Shown here piece by piece: positions 1-12,700 of a DNA stretch of 64,000 nt. Position 1 is the first letter of the stretch; each line of letters starts with the position of its first letter. The notes under the pieces were generated by a model. That model saw only the letters and a program-made list of their open reading frames with translations. It did not search any database and had not been told where the DNA came from. Made by a program: the position numbers and the translations under genes. Source of the DNA: Sipunculus nudus (lineage: Eukaryota > Annelida > Sipuncula > Golfingiida > Sipunculidae); NCBI GenBank assembly GCA_026874595.1, contig CM049308.1, positions 48,491,327 to 48,555,326 of the forward strand, written 5' to 3'.

Positions 1-668
1 AGGCGTCATGTTATCTGTCTGATGTTTCTGTGACACAGGCACTGTTCATGTTCTGCTGCACATCAAGCGTCATGTTGACTGTCTGATGTTTCTGTGACAC
101 AGGCACTTTTCATGTTCTGCCATCCATTGCGCGTCATGTTGTCTGTCTGATGTTTCTGTGACACAGGAGCTGTTCATGTTCTGCCATCCATTGCGCGTCA
201 TGTTGACTGTCTGATGTTTCTGTGACACAGGAACTGTTCATGTTCTGCTGCACCTCAAGCATCATGTTGACTGTCTGATGTTTCTGTTACACAGGTACTG
301 TTCATGTTCTGCTGCACATCAAGCGTCATATTGACTGTCTGATGTTTCTGTGACACAGGCACTGTTCATGGGTTGCTGTCCATCAAGCGTCATGTTGACT
401 GTCTGATGTTTCTGTGACACAGGCACTGTTCATGTTCTGCTGCACATCAAGCGTCATGTTGACTGTCTGATGTTTCTGTGACACAGGAACTGTTCATGTT
501 CTGCTGCACCTCAAGCATCATGTTGACTGTCTGATGTTTCTGTTACACAGGCACTGTTCATGTTCTGCTGCATATCAAGTGTCATGTTGACAGTCTGATG
601 TTTCTGTGACAAAGGAACTGTTCATGTTCTGCTGTCCATCACGCGTCATGTTGTCTGTCTGATATGGC
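1..668. repeat. 64-bp minisatellite, cut by window edge
   Basis: About ten head-to-tail copies of a 64-bp unit. The shared block GTCTGATGTTTCTGTGACAC recurs at 17, 81, 145, 209 and 273 and so on at a constant 64-bp step. Copies differ mainly in the CTGCTGCACATCAAGC versus CTGCCATCCATTGCGC segment, and the two forms are interspersed. The array starts before the window. Each unit carries TTTCTGTGACACAG, which looks like a weak 3' splice site on the plus strand. Confidence 0.95.
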
Positions 669-2934
669 CATCCCTGTTGGGGCTCAGTGCTCGAATTGTT
701 GAGAAAATTATGTGTAGCAGAACTGCTTATCCAGACCTGGACATATTGTGCGAACGATCGTTTGGGTTATGCAAGGGTTATGCAAAAGGAAATTGGCGCG
801 AACGGATTTTTGTTGGAGCAAACCAGATGACAGTAAAAAGAAATGTACAAGTTAGAGCCAAGTACAGAGTCACTGTGTACCAATCCTCACTTTCATCCTA
901 AAATGGACTATCATAAAACCGTGTCCGATATGTAGAATATAACCTTCAGTTATATTACTCCGTAACAGTCCGTGCGATACATGTAGAGCCCTGTTTTTTC
1001 CGTTTTATAAATATTTATTTTCCCTTTTAATAAAATCAATTCCAGAATTGAATTTTCTGTTTTATCTTTATATTTTATGTAATATAACTGCTACATACTT
1101 TAGAGTTTAATCTTGTAAAATCAGGATGATTAAATGAATTATGTGTTCAATAAGCTGTTTTTAATTTAAATATTGCTAACATTGATGCCATAGTTACTTA
1201 TGTATATTTAAAATTATACTGGGGTCCTCCGCATAAATGGTTCTTCGTCAGGCCCCACGTAAGTAATCCAGCACGTGGGTTCACTGAATCAGCAAGACAG
1301 TTGGTCTTCATCTGTCAACAAATCAGTAAGGACCTGTTCTGTCTGCGTTTTACTGTAGATCGTTTCAGTCATTTGAAACAAGTATGGTAATATTATATTC
1401 AAAGCTATTTCGCCTCAGAGATGCTATGACATGCGGTAAGATCGGGCTTTCCCGCTAGAAGATTTTGGTCTGTTTACTTCTTTAATATGGTTATGCGAGA
1501 CAACGGCTAGAACTCCTACATCCAAAAAAATTTCACATCTTTGGTCAGCAATCATTTCTTTTAACCTTTGTAAAACGTTTGTTTAATGGACCTAAGAATT
1601 GAATCTGGAATAATTCTGATTTGGTTCGGCTGATTACCACCGCACAGTGAAACTGCGTGTATGTCACACAATGGCCGTATCACCATTTCGTTAATAATCT
1701 TAACATCGAAGCTTCATGCTTACTGTAACGGTTGTGAGCCAAAATTGGCAGAATTTGCTTAAGTCAGTAGACAACTGGTGCAGTTTGAGAGATTTTTTTA
1801 CAAGATATAAGCTCAGAATTTCTTTATTTGCAGTTTAAATCTGCTATAAATTCGTCCCTTCCGCCGTATTCTGTGCATTTAATATAATTCCTTTTTTGAA
1901 CCCTTACTCCGTTTTCGAACCCTAATTCCGTTTTTCCGTCCGTTTTTCCGTTAAAACGGAAAAACAGGGCTTTACACATGGTACTGTGAATCCTGGTTTG
2001 CCAGAATACTTTCACTGACTGCTGATAGATGGCGCTGCAAAAGGGGATTTCCGGAAGTCAGACCGTCTAGAAAATACATTGATATCTCAGACTTCCCTCA
2101 TAATTAGGCTTAAATAAATCTGTGTTTTTTATTGCGTTTCTTTGGTTTGAATTAAGTATTTTTAATGTAGGCCTCTCGCTGTTCGGCAGTGACAAATATG
2201 CATGCCGTAATTGGAACACACAGCTGTATTTGCATACGGAATCTCTCGGCTAATAGTCCCGGCAATACTCGTAATACTGTAAATGCAATTATTGGCAACT
2301 GGCAAGTTCAGTCGAAGGTTTCCTAAACTTGTTTAGGACGATGGGTGCAAAATAAATCCTGAAGCTGGTAGTGAGGAAAATCGACTGGTTTATAATAAGT
2401 GTACGGATATGATGATTCATGCTTTGTAATTCAATTTTATTTAACATTCTCTGGATATATTAATTTCATTTCTAATTTCATTTATTTAAACGACAAAAGC
2501 ATTTTGTATTGATCATATAGCCATCACTTAAAAGATCAATTTCCAGACAGAAATGATTTTTTCCCCAATGACATCAGTAGATGTTTGATATATTATTGGC
2601 AACATTACATGGCACCAAAGTTCCCTTATAAAACTTTATTCCCTGAATATATTTTATTTTTGTCATGAAGCCACCTTTAATTAACATTTTTTTCTTTCAT
2701 AGCTAAAACACTGTCTGAGTGCATGGTATACATCTGTATATTAAAAGTTTATTTTTTGTGCTTTATTCTTTTCTTTGTTGTATGACTGCTGCAAATTCTT
2801 TGGTATTAAAACAATCTAAGAATAAACACAACCATAAGGTTTTCAATAGTGAATTTATTTAATGGTGTATACAGAGACAGTATACAAATATAATTGGCAT
2901 CAGATTATAAATAATTCCATCATTCTAAATTCAT
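669..2934. other. AT-rich non-coding DNA, no gene seen
   Basis: No open frame here shows recognisable protein similarity or convincing splice sites. The longest frames (74 codons at 677-901, 63 codons at 1824-2015) look like chance. TA-rich runs and short T tracts are common. It may be intronic or intergenic. Confidence 0.6.
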
Positions 2935-2968
2935 TCTCTCTCTCTCCTTCTCTCTCTCTCTCTCTCAC

Positions 2969-3001
<33 letters not shown>

Positions 3002-3012
3002 ATATATATGTC
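2935..3012. repeat. (CT)n then (TA)n microsatellite
   Basis: A CT-dinucleotide run passes directly into a TA-dinucleotide run. It borders the palindromic island that follows. Confidence 0.95.
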
Positions 3013-3212
3013 AGAGATGAGATTGAAATCCAGGTGGATTTTAAATTCGCCTAGAAGAGATTGCAATTGACATATTGTGATCTCACCTAGGCGAGATTGC
3101 AATTGTGATCTCGCCTAGACGGATTTTAAATTCGCCTAGACGAGATTATAATCACAATCTGGCCTAGGCGAGATTAAAATCCATCATGGAACAGGCCAGG
3201 ATTTTAATCTCG

Positions 3213-3213
<1 letters not shown>
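3013..3213. repeat. Palindrome-rich island between two (TA)n tracts
   Basis: About 200 bp built from repeated and inverted versions of one word. Near-palindromes centred on CGCCTAGGCG occur around 3081-3100 and 3154-3175 (GATCTCACCTAGGCGAGATT and a variant). GATTTTAAATTCGCCTAGA appears twice and GATTTTAATCTCGCCTA once near the right end. (TA)n runs flank both sides. It could fold into several hairpins. It may be a small non-autonomous element or a complex satellite; I recognise no named family. Confidence 0.7.

Positions 3214-3262
<49 letters not shown>
3214..3262. repeat. (TA)n microsatellite
   Basis: Uninterrupted TA run closing the palindromic island on its right side. Confidence 0.95.
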
Positions 3263-3266
<4 letters not shown>

Positions 3267-3504
3267 GCTTAAACTTCATATATTTCAGATAGAAAAATTA
3301 GATGGGTTATGCTAAATTGAATGGGTTACGCAAACTGGAATTTACATAACCCACAAATGGGTTATGCCAAATTCTAATTTGTCCAGGCCTGAAATCAAAT
3401 TAAAATTTGATTAACAATAACAGAATTTTGATTAGCAATTTTTGTATTTATCAGATTTGATTTAAATAAAGGGTTGAAATGTTGTCATGCACACTATTTG
3501 GTAT

Positions 3505-3545
<41 letters not shown>

Positions 3546-5894
3546 CAGTATAAATGATTCAGTTAATGGTTAATTTGTATATTTATTTAATAGTGGGCAA
3601 AACATACCTATACAAGTCATAGATATTCAAAATTAAAATGTATATATGATCACCTCATAATTTTTAATTAATTGCTTAGCTGAAGATTGTGAATATTATA
3701 TTTATTTGAATGTATGTTTTACTAAATTTATACTTAACCATCTAAACTGTTGTAACAATAAAGATAACTCAATTGTGGATTAGGATTAATAAAACAAACT
3801 AGTAAATCATGGGTGTTTCCAGAAAATTATCATTGTCACCAGTTTAAAGTTTCAGTGGACAAATCAGGCTTGATGAGTTGTTTAGCTTCAGGGGATATTC
3901 AGGTAAAAAAAAACATGTTTCTTTAAGTTTTTACTGTCATTATAGGGAAAGTTACAAAGGAGCATGATTTAAAAAAAAAAACTAACATATGAGCTGTCAA
4001 GAGCAATAAACTAAAAGGATATCATTGTCAGCTGTTTATTGAATGAATTGAATCAAATAAATAATATATCGAAGCAATGACAAAAATTATATCATTTTCG
4101 CAGTTCTTGTATAAATATTTGCATTCCCATCAAAGGGTTTAATAAATGTGCTGTCCATGACAGTTGTGAAGATCCTTATAACAATACTGTGTACTACATT
4201 CTGTAACATTGCATATGCGTCACTTATGTTTCGTATGTTTTATAGAAACATGACAAGTTCATTTTTTTATAGGTTCATTTTTTATGGCCAGTTTTTTTAT
4301 ATAAATTTGTATAATAATATAACAGATAAGCTTCCAAATATAGCACAAAACAAACTTTTTCTGTTGACAAGTGAGCAGGACTTTTTCGTGGGCGGGTATT
4401 TTTGAGTTGTAGATCTATCGTCACTGTGACAGAACGCAATGCCCAGAAAAGCGGATCAGACAATAAGATAGGGACATAAAAAAACATTATTTATTCTTAT
4501 TTTCACCACATTTTATTGAATCAGGAATTTACTTATAATGTTGAATTGTCACTAACTATGTTAATTAAGGCCAACATCGCCGCCGTCAGCACTTTATTAG
4601 GCTTGGTTATGATTAATTTGATGAAACAAAACATTTGTTAGGCTTAGTTATGATTTTTTTGATGAAACAATAAAACATAGGCACATTGAAAGTGCATATG
4701 GCCCGTTTAATAAATATGGATAATTTTGCTTTGTTAAAATAAAAACAGATAGTTTGCTTTCTGATTCACATTGGTGAACGCTATGTAGCAGGTCAAGTCC
4801 ACCAAAGTGGGACTGTTTTGTCAGTGTAAAAAAAACAGCTGTCAGACAGCACCAGCTTGGTTGGAGGTCAGATGATGTGTATTCAAATAAAGTTGAGGTC
4901 AACCAATTGATGCATGGGTCAAATGACGTCGAAGCAATGTCAACCAATGGGTGTGTGGGTCAGTTGTCACAGGTATCAGTAGGATTGAGTTTCCGGGAAA
5001 ATTATGCAGCAAGCACGTGTTATGTTGTACATCCTCTAACAAAGCTCACTCACATAAGAATTAACCGAACACTACGGTCTTTGTCATGCACTTGCATTTC
5101 TTATGTACATAATTACTGATCCGTTTACACTGCATTTCACCATGCAGGGGGTCCCAGAAATCATTCACCTCAAAAGGCCAGACATGCATTTTTACTGATT
5201 CGCTAACAGAGCGATACAAAAGGGAAATTGGTTCGCACCGGGTCTGTTTTGTGTCGCAAATTGCAATGTGATACCGGTCATTTCTAGTGCTGTGGCATAT
5301 ATGGGAATATCTCTTATTTTAGCAAAACTCAGGTTCTGCCAGTGGTTGAAATTGAGAAGTTCACTCTGTTAATCTATATATACTTCATATCTAAAGATTT
5401 TTTATTTTTTTGGCCATTCTTTATCAGTATATCATGAAATAATGAAGAACACAACACTTTTCTTGGAATGAAACAGCATATAACACTGCAACAGTACTAC
5501 ACATTTATTTACACAGATGTACAATACAACAAACACATTGAATACCACATTGTTTGAGCCTATGCTACAATCTGTATTGCTCAGTCTACATCTTCTCATA
5601 CAATTACTGACTTCTGAATTTAATGAAACCAAGTTTTATTTTTGCATTAGCCATGGAAAAAACTGTGTCAGGAGATATATAAATAACTACACAGGTGGTG
5701 TTCACAATGTAAATCTACATACTGTGTGAATGTTTCAGCTCTATGAGTACCCTAAAAATATTAAGTAAAAGATTTAAATTTTGACACGATCCCTTATTGT
5801 CCTGTTCATAATGTTTATTACCAGACAGGATTGAATTATATATGACAGCAAATTTCAGTATGATGTTCATACATCATATATGTATGGATTTATA
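3263..5894. other. AT-rich non-coding DNA with short (TA)n
   Basis: Contains another TA run at about 3507-3543 and short direct repeats of GGGTTATG near 3303-3365. No gene is recognised. The small open frames at 4148-4405, 4648-5119 and 5432-5729 overlap each other on both strands and have no codon bias or splice context that would support coding. Confidence 0.6.
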
Positions 5895-5918
5895 TATTTA
5901 TATATATATATATATATA
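5895..5918. repeat. (TA)n microsatellite
   Basis: Short TA-dinucleotide run. Confidence 0.9.
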
Positions 5919-6139
5919 AACAAAATAACATTAACATAACAAAAGCAGTTTCACCAGATAAATCAACCACAATGCGTTTGCAGCTTACATGGTCAGCCTA
6001 AACACAGGACAGATAAGGTATAGTTTTCATGAAGTCACAATAAACGAGCAGTAAAACAGAAATGTATACAAGTAAGGTGATGTGAGGCTTATACTCTCCT
6101 CCCCTGTACTGTTGGCTGTACAAAGGGCCTAATCATGAT

Positions 6140-6636
6140 GGTGGGTTTGGAGTGGGATTAAGCCATTGCTTTTTACTGGGGTGGCATGCAAAGGGGTTAG
6201 CCGATAGGCTTATTAATGGAGTGGAATGAGAAGGGGTTACAGATAGGCTTATTACTGGAGTAAGAGTTAGCATATGAGCGTATTACAGGGATGGGGGTTA
6301 GCAGATGTGCTTTTTACTGGGATGGGAGTAAGCAGATGTGCTTATTACTGGGGGCAGGGGTTAGCAGATGGGCTTATTACTGAGATAGGAGTTTGCAGAT
6401 GTGCTTATAACTTGGGTGGGGGTTAGCAGAAGGGTTTATTAGTAATATTACTGGGGTGGGTTTTAGCAGATGTGCTTATTACTGGGGTAGGTTTTAGCAG
6501 ATGTGCTTATTACTTGGTTGGAGGTTAGCAGATGTGCTTATTACTTGGTTGGAGGTTAGCAGATGTGCTTATTACTTGGTTGGAGGTTAGCAGATGTGCT
6601 TATTACTTGGTTGGAGGTTAGCAGATGGGCTTAACT
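6140..6636. repeat. About 31-bp minisatellite
   Basis: Degenerate copies on the left grade into near-perfect 31-bp copies at 6500-6630. The core word is GTTAGCAGATGTGCTTATTA. The gradient suggests recent expansion at the right end and decay at the left. Confidence 0.92.
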
Positions 6637-6963
6637 TTCATCCTGCACCACTTTCACCGACAACAGGTGTCAACCATAAATCTTAACCTGAATCATATAC
6701 CTGTACTATATGGTGACCAGATAAGGGATTTAGACTTGGGTTGGCTCATTCCATTGCTAGTGAATCATCTGGCATCATAGTTGTTAGGATGAGTATTCTT
6801 CTTCTCTTTTTGATTTCTCACTTAATTGATCTACACCGGCCATGTGTTTTTACAGTGGTAAGAACATGTTGTACTTAATCAGATGGCAGTGACCTGATGA
6901 ACATTTAGACTTTGAATACACAAACTTGAATTACATTTGTATGTCATCAACATCTGTAATGAA

Positions 6964-7210
6964 TCCACTGTATTCAGGTGCTATAATTCACTGTAATCAG
7001 ACTTTGTAGTCAAGATTAATCAGGCTCTGTAATCAATCCACTATAATCAGGCTCTGTAATCAATCCACTGTAATCAGGCTCTGTAATCAATCCACTGTAA
7101 TCAGACTATGTAATCAATCCACTGTTATCAGGCTCTGTAATCAGTCCACTGATCAGGATCTGTAATCCACTGTAATCAGACTCCGTAATCCTGTGTGATC
7201 AGATGGTAAT
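6964..7210. repeat. 27-bp minisatellite
   Basis: Copies of a 27-bp unit with the core AATCAATCCACTGTAATCAG. The steps at 7021 and 7048 fix the period. Copies degrade to the right. Confidence 0.92.
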
Positions 7211-7424
7211 CCACTTATGAGGTTCTGTAATTCACTGTAATCAATCTCTTACACATCAACCATCCAAGCTGTAGTGGGTGTGTCAGCAAGTCACTAACTG
7301 TTCACCATGCAGGCACTAGCTGTATTACTGACTGTAGAAACAGCATGTTTTGAAGGGTATGGAAATATACACATTAATCTGAAGCCCGCTGTAGAATCAA
7401 AGTGTATATAAACACCAACTGTAG

Positions 7425-7640
7425 AATATGTCATTATCATGGTCAATCCTGACACCAGCTCATGGTATATTGTGACACCAACTTAAGAACATGTCATAGC
7501 CTATCGTGACACCAACTTCAAGTCATGGTCTATTGTGACACCAGTTTTTGAACATGATATAGTCTGTCGTAAAAAACAACTTTAGACATGACAAAGTCTG
7601 TTGTGACCTCAACTTTATAACATGTCATAGGACATATCTA
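7425..7640. repeat. Degenerate minisatellite of about 38 bp
   Basis: Five or six diverged copies of a unit around TGACACCAACTT...ACATGTCATAGTCTAT. Confidence 0.8.
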
Positions 7641-7715
7641 GACATAAGCTGAATAAACAAGGATTATGTGTATCACTGTACTCCGCTGATGCTTTCATTT
7701 TTTTTATCCAGTGAC

Positions 7716-7719
7716 TATA

Positions 7720-7806
<87 letters not shown>
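7716..7806. repeat. (TA)n microsatellite, about 90 bp
   Basis: Long TA run just downstream (minus-strand sense) of the 259-aa reading frame. Confidence 0.95.
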
Positions 7807-7808
<2 letters not shown>

Positions 7809-7941
7809 AGTGTCTGTTTGTTGACTCAGCTTGCTGAGTGATCCTGGCAGTGATGATATTTGTAGCCAGGGTGTACTTGGCTATAACTTGGCAGTGATGA
7901 TACTTGTAGCCAGCACCAGGTGTTGATGCTGGCTGTCTCTG

Positions 7942-8721
7942 TTATAGTATGAGTGTTGAGTGACGATCTAGTATCTTGTCACAGCTTTGTAGACACTTGG
8001 CCACAGTATCTCTGGTGTTCACGATACTTGAAGATGATGCTGAGTCGTCTGTGCCTTGGTATAATCCGAGCTCCTCTTTTTCTATAATTTTATCCCAGTT
8101 TTTTATAGTGTCATTCCAGTCCTGTTTAATATGTGCCAGGTGTTCCCGGGCTTGTTCCTGAACCCGAGTGGACTTTTCTAAAACCTTATTCTCCACCTCC
8201 TCTTCAGACTTGTAGACAAGCTTCACCCGATTTGATCGAAATGACTCATTTCTTGACATATTGCTCAGAGAAGAGTCCCGACTCATGAGTGACCTCTCAG
8301 GTGACCTTGAACTGTAGGGCAGTGACCCATGCCAGCTGCTGCTTGACCGACACTGAGTCAGTCGGTCAGCTGAACTTTGTCTGTCGGGAGATGAAGCTTT
8401 TGGGGACACTTTTGAACTGAGTGCTGAACGATAACTCTGAGATCTGCGAAAATGAGTTGTGCTTGAGGATTTTGAATTTGGCATGGAATGTAAAATTTTG
8501 GAAATGTTATCAGGAATGATTCCATCATTGCTTTTAATTTTAAGAATGCGCTGTAGCTTGTGCCAGAGTCCCTCCTCGGCTTGCTTGCTGAAGTTCCACG
8601 ACAGCGTCAGCGTAATCTTGCCGGAGCTCCCGCTGATGTTCCATCGTAGCAGGTCTTTGTGTTCTTCCATGTGCCTCAGGAGGGTAGCCACCGTATACGG
8701 CAGCCCGTATGCCCCGCTCAT
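7942..8721 (-). CDS. Unrecognised 259-aa protein, Ser/Arg-rich centre
   Basis: An open frame of 259 codons without introns, by far the most protein-like frame in the first 40 kb. The function is not recognised. Residues 1-65 look like a compact domain (start MSGAYGLPYTVATLLRHMEE, then alternating strands around RWNISGSSGKITLTLSWNF). Residues 75-165 are a low-complexity Ser/Arg-rich linker with several SRSPERS or SSPDR-type sites suited to phosphorylation. Residues 170-255 are charged and probably helical, perhaps a coiled coil. The start ATG at 8719-8721 has A at -3. A TTTGTAG 3' splice-like site lies about 35 bp upstream, so an untranslated first exon is possible. The frame stays open for 9 codons before the ATG, so a spliced N-terminal extension through a CAG just upstream cannot be ruled out. 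The stop is TAA at 7942. Minisatellites flank it on both sides. Confidence 0.7.
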   Translation of the reverse strand: MSGAYGLPYTVATLLRHMEEHKDLLRWNISGSSGKITLTLSWNFSKQAEEGLWHKLQRILKIKSNDGIIPDNISKILHSMPNSKSSSTTHFRRSQSYRSALSSKVSPKASSPDRQSSADRLTQCRSSSSWHGSLPYSSRSPERSLMSRDSSLSNMSRNESFRSNRVKLVYKSEEEVENKVLEKSTRVQEQAREHLAHIKQDWNDTIKNWDKIIEKEELGLYQGTDDSASSSSIVNTRDTVAKCLQSCDKILDRHSTLIL

Positions 8722-9039
8722 CTTAACATCTGGCTCAGGGCCACATAATCATCATCTACAAACAGTACAAATGGAGATTATATATAAGTTGTAAGACAAG
8801 AACAGTTTTACTTGTGAACAGCTGCTACACATGAATCAACTTAAAAATGGAACACAACAATACCAGTTAATCTTAATGGTTTATAAATTTTGCTCTGCTT
8901 ATGTTTATAGGAATGAAAAAAATCTGTTTAGTGAGTTGATTCTGTGTGTGTGTCTACCAGATATCTTACACAGGTTTGGGTTAAAATGTACCCGAAGGGT
9001 CTTATTGTGAATGATTATCAGTCAGTCCACACAGTAATC

Positions 9040-9275
9040 ACCCCATTGACCATGTGATGATTAAAGCAGGTTATGACCCAGACACACCCATTATATTTTC
9101 CCCTGATCATGTGATGATTAAAGCAGGTTATGACCCAGACACACCCATTATCTTTTCCCCTGACCATGTGATGATTAAAGCAGGTTATGACCCAGACACA
9201 CCCAGTATCTATTTCCCCTGTAGCAGGTTATGACCCAGACACACCGAGTATCTATTTCCCCTGACCATGTGATGA
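9040..9275. repeat. 58-bp minisatellite, first block
   Basis: Copies of a 58-bp unit with the core ATGTGATGATTAAAGCAGG followed by TTATGACCCAGACACACCC. One copy is internally shortened. A copy of the unique-looking flank (GAATGATTATCAGTCAGTCC) is present at both about 9008 and 9295, so a larger segment was also duplicated. Confidence 0.92.
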
Positions 9276-9499
9276 TTAAAGCAGTGTCTTATTGTGAATG
9301 ATTATCAGTCAGTCCACACAGTAATCACCCCATTGACTTTACACATAAACTGCTGCTTACTGAATCTCCATGTTCAGTCACTTCATTACATAATGATGGC
9401 TGTTACAACTCAGCAAAACCACAGCACACGTGAGTTATATCTCAACACAACCATTTAATAAATTAATGTAATGTTATAATCCTGAAAAACAACCACCCA

Positions 9500-9775
9500 T
9501 CATCACCCATTATGATCATATGATGATTAAAGCAGGTTATAACCCAGACATACCCCATATCTATATCCCCTGATCATGTGATGATTAAAGCAGGTTATAA
9601 CCCAGACATACCCTATATCTATATCCCCTGATCATGTGATGATTAAAGCAAGTTATGGTCCAGACACACCCAGTATCTTTTTCCCCTGACCATGTGATGA
9701 TTAAAGCAGGTTATGACCCAGACACACCCAGTATCTTTTTCCCCTGACCGTGTGATGATTAAAGCAGGTTAAAGC
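9500..9775. repeat. 58-bp minisatellite, second block
   Basis: Same unit and orientation as the block at 9040-9275, separated from it by about 220 bp of different sequence. The two blocks are probably one array split by insertion or duplication. Confidence 0.92.
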
Positions 9776-12700
9776 ATTGTGGTTAAAGCTGATATCTGTA
9801 ACATAGAGTGAAATGTGTTTCATACAAAATGTGACAAGAGCACAGTAAACTTTGTTTACTTTCTATACAGCATTGTGTAATGTTTATGTCATGCTGTGGG
9901 CAGGAGATAAACCTACGTCAGAGTATTATCTAATGAACACAGGTTTGTTATCAACAATGAACATTCCTCATTCCCTGAATTGTAATGCAGCCTCAGGGAG
10001 TTTTGTCATGTTTATCATTTCTTAATAGTCTAGTATAGCTTAGAATCCCTCCAAAAATGATGGAAGTCACCACATGTAATTATAGAATAGTGAAACAGTC
10101 CCTCAATCTGCTCTCAGTCTCAGGAATATACCACAGTTCTCAAAATAAATTGATTTTTCTAGTATTCAGAAGAGTTCCTGTCGTAGCTGCTAGCATTGGA
10201 CTTTCACAGAAAATGAAAGCATCAGCTTAATCCTGTGTGATTCTGGACTGCAGTGCTCATTAAAATAGCAATTTTATACTGTTGTTACCATAAAAAATGC
10301 AGGAGGAAAAAAATCACTGCTTGATTAACTTCACTTTTAACATGCTGCTGCTTGAATAAAAGACATTTTCTTTAATAACCATTCCCCAGTCAATTTAATT
10401 AAATCCACAAAACCACCACAAATTGGCTCCTGACAACTTGGTGTTTCACAGAATTCAGCTTGTTTCTCTTTGTTACTATCACCAGGCTGGTCCTAGCTGT
10501 AATATCAGTAAATGATGAAATCTATAATAGATTATGGAGCATGACTCAGGTTTATATTTTAACATGGCCCTACACATATATCTTAATCTGATATCTTTAA
10601 CATTATTAGGTTACAGCCACTGAGCTCAGGGACTGCTTGCAGTATTTTTGCTTGATTCAGCTCTATATTTAAACTAGATAGAAGACCTCTTCTCAAACTG
10701 AATTACATTCTGCCCAATATTGCTGATTTACTCCGCTTTAATACTATTTATTTTCCAGCTAATATCTCTTTATCTATTACCTCTCCATACTTCCTTTCAT
10801 ATTTCTATGCTTACCTAGAATATTATCATTTAATGTATATTATCTGCAATTTTAACAGATAATCTGCTGCAGGAATTTATATTTTTTAATAAATATATTG
10901 TAGATTCAGATAATATTATGGGCTTAAAATTTTGTGGTTTTGTGCAAAACACATATCGTGGGGTATTTGAATTCATGGAAAGAGAATGTAAATGTGAGCA
11001 ATTCGTCCTTTATCATTATTTACATTTACACATGCAGGATGAGAACATATACACCGGTAATACACCGATGGCTCGACTCAGATTCTTATCACACGTTGCG
11101 CCTGCATCACCGTCAATTGGGTCAGTGTTGAGCAATCATGCCTCGCAGGATGAGAACCTAACGATGGAATCAGTCATCCAAGACTGACCCGTGCATGGCG
11201 GCTTTTGGTTATTACACCGAATCACGCCACATTCACAGAAATTGTAAACCTTCACTTGAACGAGGGGAAAATATGGAACGGGAGCGTCCACAAGAAGGTT
11301 TAAAAAGTTTTCAAATCAAGTCCATGGCGGTAATTGCATCTATTGGCTATAAATTGCAGAAGGAGCTATGAGACAAAACGGCATTCAGTGTGCCAGCTGT
11401 TAGGAGATTTTAAGACATAAGAAATTGGCAGACAAGACAGGATTTTTGCTTATCTGAAAATTAACATGGCATATTTTGCATACTAGTATTCTGTGAGGCT
11501 TACTTGCAGCTCACAGTTATATACAACTGTCAGCAATATTTGGAAACACGGCAAGGTCCTTTATGGCCCACTTTTATGCATAAACTATAGTTAGCAGTAT
11601 ATAGAGTAAGTGTTTTTACATTCCCGTCCTGGGTTATGTAAATGAGTTTATATGGCCCTTGTCTTTAAAGCCAATGAAAAGCTCCCCCTCAGTAACCGTG
11701 ATTATGAACATTAGAACATGTGTACCGTTCATGTAGTGTAAGAACTTTGCGTGATAGAAATGTGGTATTGTTCTTTAATATTACACCCTAAATGTTGTAA
11801 AAAGGAAATGTGGGAAATGTTTTCAGTTTAAAGTAAATAATCGTCGTTTCAGGGGACCATGTTTGTGGGATATTAGGGGAAAATGATGGTATGGACAACA
11901 GAATATTTATAAAACAAGTAGTATTATAAGTAATTTAAAGGAAAAGTAATTCAGCACATTTATAATATATACCATTCATAAAATATAGCATTCACAAAAT
12001 AGTAATAAACAATTTTATGTACCTGTATTGTAAACTCATCAGCCAGCAATAATAACTATAGATGAAGTCGGCCACCAGCTGCCATCAAGATATTATCTGA
12101 CCATGTGATATTTTGATTGTTAGACACATGAATTTGTGGATAACCCTGAACCATGAAAACCACGAAAAATAAAATCCCAACTAATATTTCTGAATCTATA
12201 GAATCTCTCCTTTTCCCTCTCCTTTACCCCCTCTCTGTCTCTATCAGTTGGTTTGTGAGAGACTGGGTCCCTACTAGCACGCCATTTATTTTTCCAAATA
12301 ATTATGCATTACTGACCGACCTGTTTAAGTCCTTCCATTATATGCTTTATTTGGCAGATAGAAATCTGATGTCTTTTGTAAAGCAGGAGGTAATACGACT
12401 ACATACAGGACAAAACCTCACACAAACCCCATAGACGGAATCCTCTCAAACAGAACCAGTCCTAAGTAAAAAGGATAAATCCTCATCCTTGCACAGTGAC
12501 AGGCAGGTCCTCCTCATTTATCATTATTATTTGTTTATTTTGTATTTATCTACTTTTACCATTCAAGTCGCTTATGAGGATGTGATTCCATAATCAGTGT
12601 TTATAAAACACACACTTAAAACATGCAGATTTTAAAGAGAACCCAAAGGTCTCATCATGTCAGCAGCCAACTAGCTGGGGGAGGGTTAAACAAAGGTAAT

